Shown here piece after piece: positions 7,510 through 16,326 of a stretch of DNA of 64,000 nt (its first letter is position 1; each line of letters starts with the position of its first letter). The stretch comes from an uncultured Ruminococcus sp. GTDB taxonomy: Bacteria; Bacillota; Clostridia; Oscillospirales; Ruminococcaceae. The notes below the pieces were generated by a model. That model was given only the letters and a program-made list of their open reading frames with translations. It had not been told where the DNA came from and did no database searches. The position numbers were made by a program, and so were the translations under genes. Where the stretch lies: the NCBI GenBank assembly GCA_910576995.1, contig CAJTLC010000006.1:1-64000 (forward strand). The letters run 5' to 3'.

Positions 7510-10500
7510 TTATATACTTGATTTTATCCTGCCATTTTCGTTGAATTCAATATAACCACGGATACGCGCTTCGCGTATTCCAAGTGAAACAGCGGATTCA
7601 ACGACAGTACTCACTCTCGAAAAGCCAAAAAGTCTCGCAGTCTCGCGAATGAGATCTTCGCGTTTCATGCTTCCCTGAGAAGTAATGATAAGCTTGATAG
7701 CGGCTGAAATTTCTTCGGGAGAAATTTCGTCGAGGGAACGCTTAATTCCGTCGGGATAAACGGCGCGGCATTTATTGTAGACGGCAGGATCCTGCTCCGA
7801 AAGCCATACGAATTCATTGTCTCCAGCTTTTGTAACAACAGCCGAGCATTCCGCAGACGCTTTTTCCGCAACATTCCTCACGTTTTGAGTTACGCGCGAT
7901 ATATCGTAGCATGAAGCCAGCTTTCTGATAAGTACGTTTCTGCTTATCGGCGCTTCCGTGCGAAGAATGTTCATTATGCAGGCTGAAATTTCTGTAAGAT
8001 TGCGTTCATTGAAATTTTCAGCCGTCCCGTAAGATTTTACCTCATAGGGAATATAATTTTCGCAGCGCTGATGGAGCGAAAGAGCCTGCTCCGTTTCAAA
8101 AACAGGTTCGTCGGCGGATTCCTTAACGTTTTCAGATTCCGGCGAAACATTTTTGCCGCTTACGATCTCCGCTATCATATCTTCGATTTTTGAGATCGCT
8201 TTTTCCTTATTGTCGATCCAGTCAAGAATATGCACGTTTATAATATTCCAGCCCAGACCTTTCAAAATGCTCGTCTGCGCGAGATGCCTGTCCTGCGCGG
8301 TATTATTTGTAAAACTTCTCTTCGTTCCGCAGAATATTCCAAGTATATAACGCTGCGGATCATGCGGATCGATAACAGCTACATCGATTCTGAAACCAGA
8401 ACAGCCAATTCCGCATTCAACGGTATATCCGCGTTTTTTAAGTTCGGAAGCGATAATTTCGGGGAAGCCGCTGCCTTTGCCCGAATCGTGATCTTTGCTG
8501 ACCGCAAGAGCATTTCTTCCCTGCTCGGCAAATTTCAGAAAGCCTTTCAGCCCTGCAACTCCTTCTGAACGAGTTCTTGAAAGATCGATCATGTCGGCTG
8601 TAATAGATGAAAACACTAACATACTGCGTCTTGCCCGCGATATCGCTACATTAAGTCTGCGCCATCCGCCGTCGCGGTTGAGCGGGCCAAAATTCATCGA
8701 TACTCTGCCGGCCTTGTCAGGTCCATAGCCTATCGAGAACATAATAACGTCGCGCTCGTCGCCCTGTACATTTTCGAGATTTTTTATAATTATCGGCTCG
8801 TACTGTTCATTCGCCATAGCTTCGAGTTCCGGACGCTCTCTGTAAGCGTCGGTGAGCATATCGTCAATTAGATTCTGCTGCGGCATACTGAATGTTACAA
8901 CGCCTATACTCTGTTTCCGCAGTTCACCGTCTTCGAGCCGTCTGAGAATTTCTGCTACAACAGCCTTTGCCTCAGCTTTATTGGTGCGAGAATTGCTTTT
9001 ATCATAACATCCTTCAACCATTATCATGCCGACTTTCGAAATCCTGTCGTCGGGAGACGGAAATGTATAAAGCTTGTTGTCATAATATTTCATATTACTG
9101 TATGCAATAAGACTTTCATGGCGCGAGCGGTAATGCCATAACAGATACTCCTGCGGCATTGAAAGCGCAAGACAATCGTCCAGAAGGCTTTCCAGATCTT
9201 CTTTTTCGCATTCTTCATCGATACGATTTGACGTAAAGAAGCTTGTTGGCGGCAATTGTTTCGGATCTCCGACAATTATCGCGTTTTCGCCTCTTGACAT
9301 CGCGCCTACAGCCTCGCAGGTCGGCATCTGAGAAGCTTCGTCGAAAATAACAAAGTCAAATTTCGGGTAATCGCGGTCTATATACTGTGCCGCAGAAATC
9401 GGACTCATAAGCATAACAGGACACATTTTACGAAGCAGATCGGGAATACTGCTGAACAGTCTGCGGATAGACATCATTCGTCCGCCGCTCATGATAGCTT
9501 TTTGAAGTATGCCTATTTCGGAACTTGCGGCTGCCTCTCCGCAAGCAGGAAGCCCCGCCGAAAGTTTAGCGGCAAGTTCGTTTATGGTAAGCGTGCGGAA
9601 TCTTTCCGTGCATTCCCCGAACTTCCTGATCGTTTCTTCGAAAAGAACTCCCTGAAATTTCGACAGTACAGGATTTTCAGCAACATACAGCGATATTATC
9701 GAACGGCAAAGATCGCAGTCAAAAGCGAACAACAGATGAGCAGGATTCACTTCGCCGCTTAGGAATTTTTCCGCAGCATTTCCGATGCCTATCTCGCCAA
9801 GACGGCGGCAAAGAGAATTTATCCCTATCCATTCCCTTATTTTTGGAAGTTCCGAAATAATATCTTCCGCTTGTTTTATTGCATTTTCCGCAAAATTTTC
9901 ACCGCTGTTCAAACTTTCAGGCATGATGCGCAAATCTCGTTCAAGTTCTGAAACGCATTTTAATAGTGCGTCATAATCGGAAGCTATCTTAGCGGCGATA
10001 TCACTGTTTTCGTATTTTGAAGATTTTGTGCCGAAATACTTGAATAAAGACTGTGCAAACGCCTGTTTTTCAACCGCAGACGATCCCATTGAAATTATCT
10101 TTTCGCGAATTTTCTCCGAAAGCTTCACCGCTCGTTCAACAGATCCCCAATCGGTATAAACTCCGTTAAGAGCAACCCCGCTGCCGCTGAAAATAGCGGA
10201 AACATCTTTGGAAATACTGACGGCGAAATAATTTTCAATGGCGGCAAGCCTGTTTAACTTTGCGTAAAAATCGACAATATTTTCAGCGTTCACGGTGTTT
10301 TCAGAAAGTCCGTAGGCGTTAAGTTCCGAAATAAGCCGTTTACAGCCAAAATGACGGGGAATGAACCATTTATTCCTCGCCTTGTTCCATTTCAAAAGCG
10401 CCGCGCCGCTGTCATAGGAAGTTACAGAGGACGCGAATATCGTAAGTATTTCCGTTTTCAATGCCGTATATTCGCTGCCTGCCGATATTAACTGTCTGCA

Positions 10501-13314
10501 AAGCGCGCTTTGGAAATCCCAGTTGCTGCCAAAAATTATTTCGGGGACGATATCTCCGTCGGAAGCTGCTAAAGCGATCGTTTCCGACGCCGATCGATAG
10601 ATCGAAAAATCCCACTTTCCTCCGCCGATAAGCCGACGTATAAAATCAAACGAACCTTCGGCGTGTGAAAGCGCCTCCGCAAATTCCGTCAGCTTATTTT
10701 TCACAGCCGTTCCGATATAAGACGACCAATCGGCAAGCGTGCAGCACTTTAACGAAGAATCTCCTATATTTCCGAAATCTCGTCCAGCCGCGGCAAGATC
10801 TTCAAGAGCGCTGCGCCACTGCGCGTATGTATCTTTTGGGATATCGGCTATCTGCGAACGCTTGAATACAAGTTTTCCGCCGAATTTTGCATACTGTTCA
10901 TACCTGACGGCTGCGTCGTAAACTGACATTCCGCAGCTTCTCGGCTTATGTAATTCTTCCATCACAGCATTAAGTTCGCTTCTGAGACGAGCGTTATTTT
11001 CGGCTTCAACAGCATACTCTTCGGACGATTTTACCCTCCCCGTATTCAGCGTTTCCTCAAGTTGTTTCAGAACGGAACGCTTGCTTGCCTTATTTGAATG
11101 AAGTTCCAGACAAAACGGCGCAAGACCTATCTTTTTCAGACGTTTGTGGACGACTTCAAGAGCCGCGGCTTTTTCCGCAACAAAAAGAACTGTTTTATCA
11201 TGATAAAGAACGTTTGCGATTATATTTGTTATGGTCTGCGATTTTCCCGTACCGGGCGGCCCGTGAAGTACGAAACTCTGTCCTTTTGAAGCCGCGTAAA
11301 CCGCCGCAAGCTGCGAAGAGTCCGCCGCAACGGGAACTGCCATATCCATTGGTGAAACGTTTTTGTCAAGTTCAGACGGTGTGATAGAAAGCCCGCTTTT
11401 TTCCCATGCGGAATTTCCTGTTATCATAGCCGCCGTCACCTTATTTTTAAGCAGATCTTCCGAACGGCTGCGGATATCATTCCACATAATGAATCGACTG
11501 AACGAAAACTGCCCGATAAATGCTAACTCCCTGATTTCCCAGCGTGGATTTGCCATGACCGCGTGACGGATAGCTGCGAAAACAAACGGAATATCGACGC
11601 CGTGTTCGTCTTCGGGAAGTTTATTCAGACCTTGTATGTCGATGCCATAATTCTGCCTGAGCATTTCGAGAAGCGTGACGTTTATCTGCGCTCCGTCTCC
11701 GCCCATTCTGAGTGAAAAGCTCTTATCCTGAATTCTCCGCGAAATATCAACGGGGATAAGTACCAACGGCGCATAACGCGGCTTTTCGCTTCGCTCCGTT
11801 TCGTACCATTGGAGAAAACCAAGAGCAAGATAAACGGTATTAACGCCGTTTTCCTCCATGCTCGCCTTAGCCTGCCTGCGAAGTCCGGTCATCGCGTGAA
11901 CAAGCTCTGATTCGCTTAGAAGAGTTCGCAGACGGCGATTTTTCATTTCCGCTTCGGCTATCGCTGATATACGGCTTCTATGATTTTCGATTTCAAAAAT
12001 TTTTCCGTCGCTCTCCTTTAAAATTTCATCGGCAGGCGCAGAGCATACGCGAAATTCCCTGCCCTTTGAAAACTCATCTTCCAATAACGCAAGATCGTGT
12101 GAAAGGATTTGAACGGTCATAGCGGTATTTCTGAAGTTCAGCAGACTGTTCCGCAGACTGAGGTCAAGAAGTTTCCTTTCCCATATACCGATCTTAGAAA
12201 CTTCACTGTTCGAAACGTTAAGCTGAATAGTTCCGACACTGTCAATGGAATCGGGCGCGCCGGTTATTTCGGAATTTTTGCGTTTTCCGTAATCAGCAGC
12301 CTTGAACGCGCCGTTTTCGGATATTCTGCTTGGTATCGGACGAATTCCGCCTGCGCGCGTTCTCCTTATATCAACAGCGAATAGAAAATCTTCACTGCTG
12401 TTAAATTTATTTTCCGCATTCAGACGTGCGTCCTCAAAATTAACTTTTTTGCCTGCAACAAAATCAGTGCATTCGACCGCGCAGATCGCGTCAACGCCCT
12501 TTGCGGCGCGTTTGGTGATCGCAGTAAGATCATACTGGATACAGTCCGGGAAACTCTCTTCCTCCAGCCAGCAGCCTGCAAAAGCATGACCCTTGATGAT
12601 GAAAAGCAGCGGATTCAGATCGGCATATTCCAGACAGGCGCAGTAAAGGAGCGCGAGGTCAAGACAAGTACCCGATTTCCGCTCGATAACGCAGTCGGGC
12701 ATTCTCACGCGCTGAGCTGTTTCATAGCTTGCCGGCGGCGCGGTATATGCAATATTCTGTTCCTGCAATGCCGCATATATAGCCGCCATCTGCATTTTCA
12801 CCATATTCGCGCTGTGAAGCTGATAACCGCTGAATGATGGATCGCCGCACCATTTTTTCAGATACATCGAAGCCGATGAAACTATTTCAGCTATTTTCGG
12901 GTGATTCGGGGTGATGAACGCAGCGATCGTCTCAGGAAGCGATGATGTTCCCGTCCATTGATCGTAAGCGAGAAGTTCTATATTTTCATGGGAAACCGCG
13001 ATTACCTCTCCGCCAATCACCGCTTCGAACGTAACGTTTCCCACCAGTTTTTCGGTAAGTCCAAAAAGATAATCAGCGGAAAGCACAATATTCACGGTCG
13101 AAACGGCCGCCGATCTTTTTGGCGGAATATCTCCGACATCAGCTGTAAACGGCGCAGCAAAGGCAGGTTCAAAAGTTATGCGAAGCTTCACGTCACGCAT
13201 TTCTTTGTCAGTATTATTGGTTAATGTAATATCGCGAAATATCGGAACATAATTTTGCTGGAGCGCAAAACTTATCTGCTTTGAAATTGTTCCTCCGAAT
13301 ATTATTTTATCCAT
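7510..13314 (-). CDS. DUF4011 superfamily 1 helicase with transglutaminase-like and Vsr-like domains
   Basis: A 1934-residue protein. About 1-120: beta-rich N-terminal region. About 130-290: transglutaminase-like domain with a C-H-D set (KSGTC near 217, KGHAF near 243, QYDLT near 262). About 375-600: DUF4011-type region. The helicase core follows: Walker A GPPGTGKSQT near 687, a long helical insertion (700-1290), Walker B VIFDEAS near 1325, GDPKQLPP, WHYRSRH, QGDERDV and the arginine motif AISRARR near 1557. About 1615-1705: a Vsr/MTES_1575-like nuclease fold, in which the family's usual ECD reads FCG. The C-terminus holds DUF3320-like repeats. A DUF4011-helicase-Vsr gene has been reported as an antiphage system (Hhe); that is from memory. 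Start at 13314 follows GGAG. Confidence 0.85.
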   Translation of the reverse strand: MDKIIFGGTISKQISFALQQNYVPIFRDITLTNNTDKEMRDVKLRITFEPAFAAPFTADVGDIPPKRSAAVSTVNIVLSADYLFGLTEKLVGNVTFEAVIGGEVIAVSHENIELLAYDQWTGTSSLPETIAAFITPNHPKIAEIVSSASMYLKKWCGDPSFSGYQLHSANMVKMQMAAIYAALQEQNIAYTAPPASYETAQRVRMPDCVIERKSGTCLDLALLYCACLEYADLNPLLFIIKGHAFAGCWLEEESFPDCIQYDLTAITKRAAKGVDAICAVECTDFVAGKKVNFEDARLNAENKFNSSEDFLFAVDIRRTRAGGIRPIPSRISENGAFKAADYGKRKNSEITGAPDSIDSVGTIQLNVSNSEVSKIGIWERKLLDLSLRNSLLNFRNTAMTVQILSHDLALLEDEFSKGREFRVCSAPADEILKESDGKIFEIENHRSRISAIAEAEMKNRRLRTLLSESELVHAMTGLRRQAKASMEENGVNTVYLALGFLQWYETERSEKPRYAPLVLIPVDISRRIQDKSFSLRMGGDGAQINVTLLEMLRQNYGIDIQGLNKLPEDEHGVDIPFVFAAIRHAVMANPRWEIRELAFIGQFSFSRFIMWNDIRSRSEDLLKNKVTAAMITGNSAWEKSGLSITPSELDKNVSPMDMAVPVAADSSQLAAVYAASKGQSFVLHGPPGTGKSQTITNIIANVLYHDKTVLFVAEKAAALEVVHKRLKKIGLAPFCLELHSNKASKRSVLKQLEETLNTGRVKSSEEYAVEAENNARLRSELNAVMEELHKPRSCGMSVYDAAVRYEQYAKFGGKLVFKRSQIADIPKDTYAQWRSALEDLAAAGRDFGNIGDSSLKCCTLADWSSYIGTAVKNKLTEFAEALSHAEGSFDFIRRLIGGGKWDFSIYRSASETIALAASDGDIVPEIIFGSNWDFQSALCRQLISAGSEYTALKTEILTIFASSVTSYDSGAALLKWNKARNKWFIPRHFGCKRLISELNAYGLSENTVNAENIVDFYAKLNRLAAIENYFAVSISKDVSAIFSGSGVALNGVYTDWGSVERAVKLSEKIREKIISMGSSAVEKQAFAQSLFKYFGTKSSKYENSDIAAKIASDYDALLKCVSELERDLRIMPESLNSGENFAENAIKQAEDIISELPKIREWIGINSLCRRLGEIGIGNAAEKFLSGEVNPAHLLFAFDCDLCRSIISLYVAENPVLSKFQGVLFEETIRKFGECTERFRTLTINELAAKLSAGLPACGEAAASSEIGILQKAIMSGGRMMSIRRLFSSIPDLLRKMCPVMLMSPISAAQYIDRDYPKFDFVIFDEASQMPTCEAVGAMSRGENAIIVGDPKQLPPTSFFTSNRIDEECEKEDLESLLDDCLALSMPQEYLLWHYRSRHESLIAYSNMKYYDNKLYTFPSPDDRISKVGMIMVEGCYDKSNSRTNKAEAKAVVAEILRRLEDGELRKQSIGVVTFSMPQQNLIDDMLTDAYRERPELEAMANEQYEPIIIKNLENVQGDERDVIMFSIGYGPDKAGRVSMNFGPLNRDGGWRRLNVAISRARRSMLVFSSITADMIDLSRTRSEGVAGLKGFLKFAEQGRNALAVSKDHDSGKGSGFPEIIASELKKRGYTVECGIGCSGFRIDVAVIDPHDPQRYILGIFCGTKRSFTNNTAQDRHLAQTSILKGLGWNIINVHILDWIDNKEKAISKIEDMIAEIVSGKNVSPESENVKESADEPVFETEQALSLHQRCENYIPYEVKSYGTAENFNERNLTEISACIMNILRTEAPISRNVLIRKLASCYDISRVTQNVRNVAEKASAECSAVVTKAGDNEFVWLSEQDPAVYNKCRAVYPDGIKRSLDEISPEEISAAIKLIITSQGSMKREDLIRETARLFGFSRVSTVVESAVSLGIREARIRGYIEFNENGRIKSSI

Positions 13315-13353
13315 ACTAAGCTCCATTCTGTCAATTATGAATATACATCTAAT

Positions 13354-13382
13354 ATTATATCATATTTTTTTTCAATTTACAA
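13354..13382 (-). promoter_or_regulatory. Sigma-A promoter of the helicase-murT-gatD operon
   Basis: On the minus strand TTGTAA (13377-13382), 17 bases, then TATAAT (13354-13359). It lies 40 bases upstream of the helicase start and diverges from the thyX promoter. Confidence 0.7.
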
Positions 13383-13476
13383 CTGTTGGATTCCTGCTTT
13401 TTTTACATGAAAGTTCTGAATTCCTGTGCATTTTAACGGTAAATCGGATACGTTATCATTTTTTATTATTTTGCCC

Positions 13477-13505
13477 TTGACTGATCAAAAAAAAAATGGT
13501 AAAAT
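13477..13505 (+). promoter_or_regulatory. Sigma-A promoter of the thyX operon
   Basis: TTGACT (13477-13482), a 17-base spacer rich in A, then TAAAAT (13500-13505), about 54 bases before the thyX start. Confidence 0.75.
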
Positions 13506-13558
13506 AAATGTATATGTATTGAAAACTTGTTTGCTGCAAATACCAAGAGGTGAAAATT

Positions 13559-14326
13559 ATGAATGTAACTTTACTCGCACATACTCCCGATCCCGAAAAG
13601 ATCGCTGCTTCCGCCGCCAAACTCTGCTATTCCAGCAGCGGAATCGACAGCGTCATGGAGGGGCTGACTGAAGAAAAAACTGCTGATTTTATTGATATGC
13701 TCGTTTCTATCGGTCATGAAAGCGTCATGGAACACGTCAGCTTTACTTTCGGCATCGAGGGAATATCGCGAGCCTGCTCTCATCAGCTCGTCCGTCACCG
13801 TATCGCCTCCTATTCTCAGAAAAGCCAGAGATACGTTAACGAGAACGGATTCGAATACATCGTTCCGCCAGAAATAGAAAAAATACCCGAAGCGAAAGCT
13901 GAATTTGAGAGTGCTATCGAAAACATCACCAAAAGCTATGAAAAAATCGCCGATCTTCTTACGGAATCACATAAAAAAGAATTTGCGGAGCAGGGCACTG
14001 ACGAGAAATCCGCAGCTTCAAAGGCGCGTAAGCTTGCCAATGAGGACGCAAGATTTATTTTGCCCAACGCCTGCGAAACTAAGATAGTTGTGACTATGAA
14101 CGTTCGCTCGCTGTTTAATTTTTTCCGCCACCGCTGCTGCAATCGCGCGCAGTGGGAAATCAGGGCAGTCGCCAATGAAATGCTGAAACTTTGCCTTAAA
14201 ACCGCACCCAATATTTTTAAATATGCAGGTCCTTCATGCGTAGTTTCGGGAAAATGCCCCGAGGGAAAAATGTCGTGCGGAAAAATGAAGGAAGTCAAAG
14301 AATACTTTTCAAATAGAGGGATTTAA
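13559..14326 (+). CDS. thyX: FAD-dependent thymidylate synthase ThyX
   Basis: A 255-residue flavin-dependent thymidylate synthase, which makes dTMP from dUMP with methylene-THF and NADPH. The ThyX signature RHRxxSxxxxSxR is intact as RHRIASYSQKSQR, and the second conserved region FRHRCCNRAQWEIR is present near the C-terminus. ATG at 13559 is chosen because AAGAGGTG lies six bases upstream; a GTG three codons earlier is inside that site. It opens a six-gene operon that also contains 5-formyl-THF cyclo-ligase, so folate chemistry is linked. It runs into the next gene without a gap. Confidence 0.95.
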   Translation: MNVTLLAHTPDPEKIAASAAKLCYSSSGIDSVMEGLTEEKTADFIDMLVSIGHESVMEHVSFTFGIEGISRACSHQLVRHRIASYSQKSQRYVNENGFEYIVPPEIEKIPEAKAEFESAIENITKSYEKIADLLTESHKKEFAEQGTDEKSAASKARKLANEDARFILPNACETKIVVTMNVRSLFNFFRHRCCNRAQWEIRAVANEMLKLCLKTAPNIFKYAGPSCVVSGKCPEGKMSCGKMKEVKEYFSNRGI

Positions 14327-15211
14327 ATGCTCGAATTCAAGGAGATCGAATTTTCCGACAAGGACAGAATCGAAAACGCGCTGAAAGCTTCCGATTTTAT
14401 GGGCTGCGAATATACTTTCGCCAATAATATGGCATGGCGCAGGCTTGCGGATTCTAAGATCTGTTTTTATAAGAATTTTTACATCGTCTGCGCATTTTGC
14501 GGCGGAATCCCTGTTTTTGTTTTTCCGTCGGGCAGCGGCGATATGACAGAACTTATAACCGAAATGAAACGTTTCAGCGATTCATTCGGCTGTCCGCTGA
14601 AAATAAGCGGCGTAACGGAAAATTCCCTGAAAATGATGTACGAACTTTTTCCGGATATGTTCACGGCTGAACTTGACCGCGACGGCTGTGATTACATCTA
14701 TCTGCAAAATGATCTTGCCGAATTATCAGGGAAAAAATTCCATGGCAAGCGAAATCATCTTGCTAAATTCAACAGACTGGACTACGTTTACTCGCCTATC
14801 ACCAAGAACGATCTCGACGAATGTATTCTTTTTGTTACGCAAAAATTTAATGACGAATCCCCTGCCGATCATTCCTCATTGGCTGAACAGTTCGCTATGA
14901 ATACGTATTTCAGCCATTTCGATCGTCTCAGTTTGTCTGGCGGAATAATCAGGATAGGAGGAAAAATTGCCGCGCTGACTGTCGGTGAAAGACTGAATTC
15001 CAATACGTTCTGCGTTCACATTGAAAAAGCAGATCGCTCTTTCGACGGAATTTACGCGGCTGTCAATAATTTTTTTGCGCGTTCTGCGATGAACGGTTTT
15101 ACTTATGTGAATCGCGAAGAGGATCTTGGCATAGAAGGTCTGCGAAAAGCCAAACTTTCGTATCACCCTGCGTTTCTCTTGAAAAAATATATCATAACTT
15201 TTAACCTATAA
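14327..15211 (+). CDS. DUF2156 (LPG-synthase C-terminal-like) GNAT-fold protein
   Basis: A 294-residue protein resembling DUF2156, the acyltransferase-like part of the phosphatidylglycerol lysyltransferase MprF, but without its membrane half. It has two GNAT-like halves; motifs KFHGKRNHLAKF in the middle and YVNREEDLGIEGLRKAKLSY at the end are typical of stand-alone Clostridia members. The family is expected to transfer an aminoacyl group from tRNA or an acyl group; the substrate is not known. The ATG directly abuts the thyX stop, so the two are translationally linked. Confidence 0.75.
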   Translation: MLEFKEIEFSDKDRIENALKASDFMGCEYTFANNMAWRRLADSKICFYKNFYIVCAFCGGIPVFVFPSGSGDMTELITEMKRFSDSFGCPLKISGVTENSLKMMYELFPDMFTAELDRDGCDYIYLQNDLAELSGKKFHGKRNHLAKFNRLDYVYSPITKNDLDECILFVTQKFNDESPADHSSLAEQFAMNTYFSHFDRLSLSGGIIRIGGKIAALTVGERLNSNTFCVHIEKADRSFDGIYAAVNNFFARSAMNGFTYVNREEDLGIEGLRKAKLSYHPAFLLKKYIITFNL

Positions 15212-15227
15212 AGAAAGGACTTTTAAT

Positions 15228-15770
15228 ATGATCTACGTTTATCTTGCTGAAGGATTTGAAGAAACTGAAGCCATCGCTCCCATTGATCTGCTCAGACGAA
15301 CTGAAAAGAAAGTTGTTACTGTCGGGGTAGGCGATAACATAATCGTAAGTTCTCACGGCGTTCCCGTGATAGCTGATACTATTGCTCAGGAAGCGCCGCT
15401 CACCGACGAATTGGAAATGATAGTTCTTCCGGGAGGAATGCCCGGCACGCTTAATCTTGAAAAATCGGAGTATGTTCAGGCTGCCATAGATTTCTGTACG
15501 ACGCATGATATTCCGATAGGCGCAATCTGCGCCGCGCCGTCTATTCTCGGTCACAAAGGGCTGCTTAAAGGAAAAAAAGCCGTTTGCTATACAGGATTTG
15601 AGGCTCAGCTGGAAGGCGCTGAAATAATCGACGCTCCCGTTGCTGTCGACGGAAATATTATCACGGCAAGAGGCGCCGGAGCAGCTGTTAAATTCGGGCT
15701 TGCGCTTGTTGAAAAGGTCGTTTCCAAAGCTGAAAGCGACAGACAATCCAGGGCGATCCTCTGTGATTAA
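15228..15770 (+). CDS. DJ-1/PfpI family protein (YajL/ThiJ-like)
   Basis: A 180-residue single-domain DJ-1 superfamily protein. The conserved acid lies in EGFEETE, and the nucleophile-elbow cysteine in GAICAAPS. The family comprises stress-related glyoxalase/deglycase or chaperone proteins; the exact activity cannot be read here. GAAAGGA stands ten bases before the start. Its last eight bases overlap the next gene's GTG start. Confidence 0.9.
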   Translation: MIYVYLAEGFEETEAIAPIDLLRRTEKKVVTVGVGDNIIVSSHGVPVIADTIAQEAPLTDELEMIVLPGGMPGTLNLEKSEYVQAAIDFCTTHDIPIGAICAAPSILGHKGLLKGKKAVCYTGFEAQLEGAEIIDAPVAVDGNIITARGAGAAVKFGLALVEKVVSKAESDRQSRAILCD

Positions 15771-16326
15771 CAACGATAAAAAATTACTTCGCAGATATTT
15801 TTCCGATATTCGTCAAAATATTCGCAGCGAAGCGGCAGATCATGCCATAACTATGCGTATTCTTGCTGATAAAAACGTTAATGAAGCCGATAACATCCTG
15901 CTTTACGCTTCTTTTGGCAGTGAAGTTGATACGTGGGAACTTGCAGAAGAGTTTCTTTCAAGAAACATGAATGTTGCATTCCCTAAATGCGGAAAAAACA
16001 GAGTTATGACGTTTCATATTGTAACAAATTCTGAACAGCTTAAAAGCGGAATGTACGGCATAAGAGAACCCGCCATTTGTCTGCCGCGGCCTGATCTTAC
16101 AAATCGTACTGTGTGTATAGTTCCGGGTCTTGCGTTTACCAGGAATGGCGGAAGACTGGGCTATGGAGGCGGTTATTATGATATGTTTCTCACGGCGAAT
16201 CCGCATATTTATACAATTGCTGTTTCATATGAAAAGCTGGTGGTCGAGGATTTGCCGCTGGCGGAGCATGACATAAAGGTTAAAAAAATTATAACAGAAG
16301 AAAGGACGGCTCTTTGCGATGAATGA
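15763..16326 (+). CDS. 5-formyltetrahydrofolate cyclo-ligase
   Basis: A 187-residue enzyme that converts 5-formyl-THF to 5,10-methenyl-THF with ATP. The signature region PGLAFTRNGGRLGYGGGYYD is present, as is an N-terminal LLRRYF basic helix. The start is taken as GTG at 15763, overlapping the DJ-1 stop by 8 bases: homology begins exactly here and the frame upstream is the DJ-1 gene read out of frame. The 187-residue length fits the family (about 180-200). It likewise overlaps mltG by 8 bases. Confidence 0.9.
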   Translation: MINNDKKLLRRYFSDIRQNIRSEAADHAITMRILADKNVNEADNILLYASFGSEVDTWELAEEFLSRNMNVAFPKCGKNRVMTFHIVTNSEQLKSGMYGIREPAICLPRPDLTNRTVCIVPGLAFTRNGGRLGYGGGYYDMFLTANPHIYTIAVSYEKLVVEDLPLAEHDIKVKKIITEERTALCDE

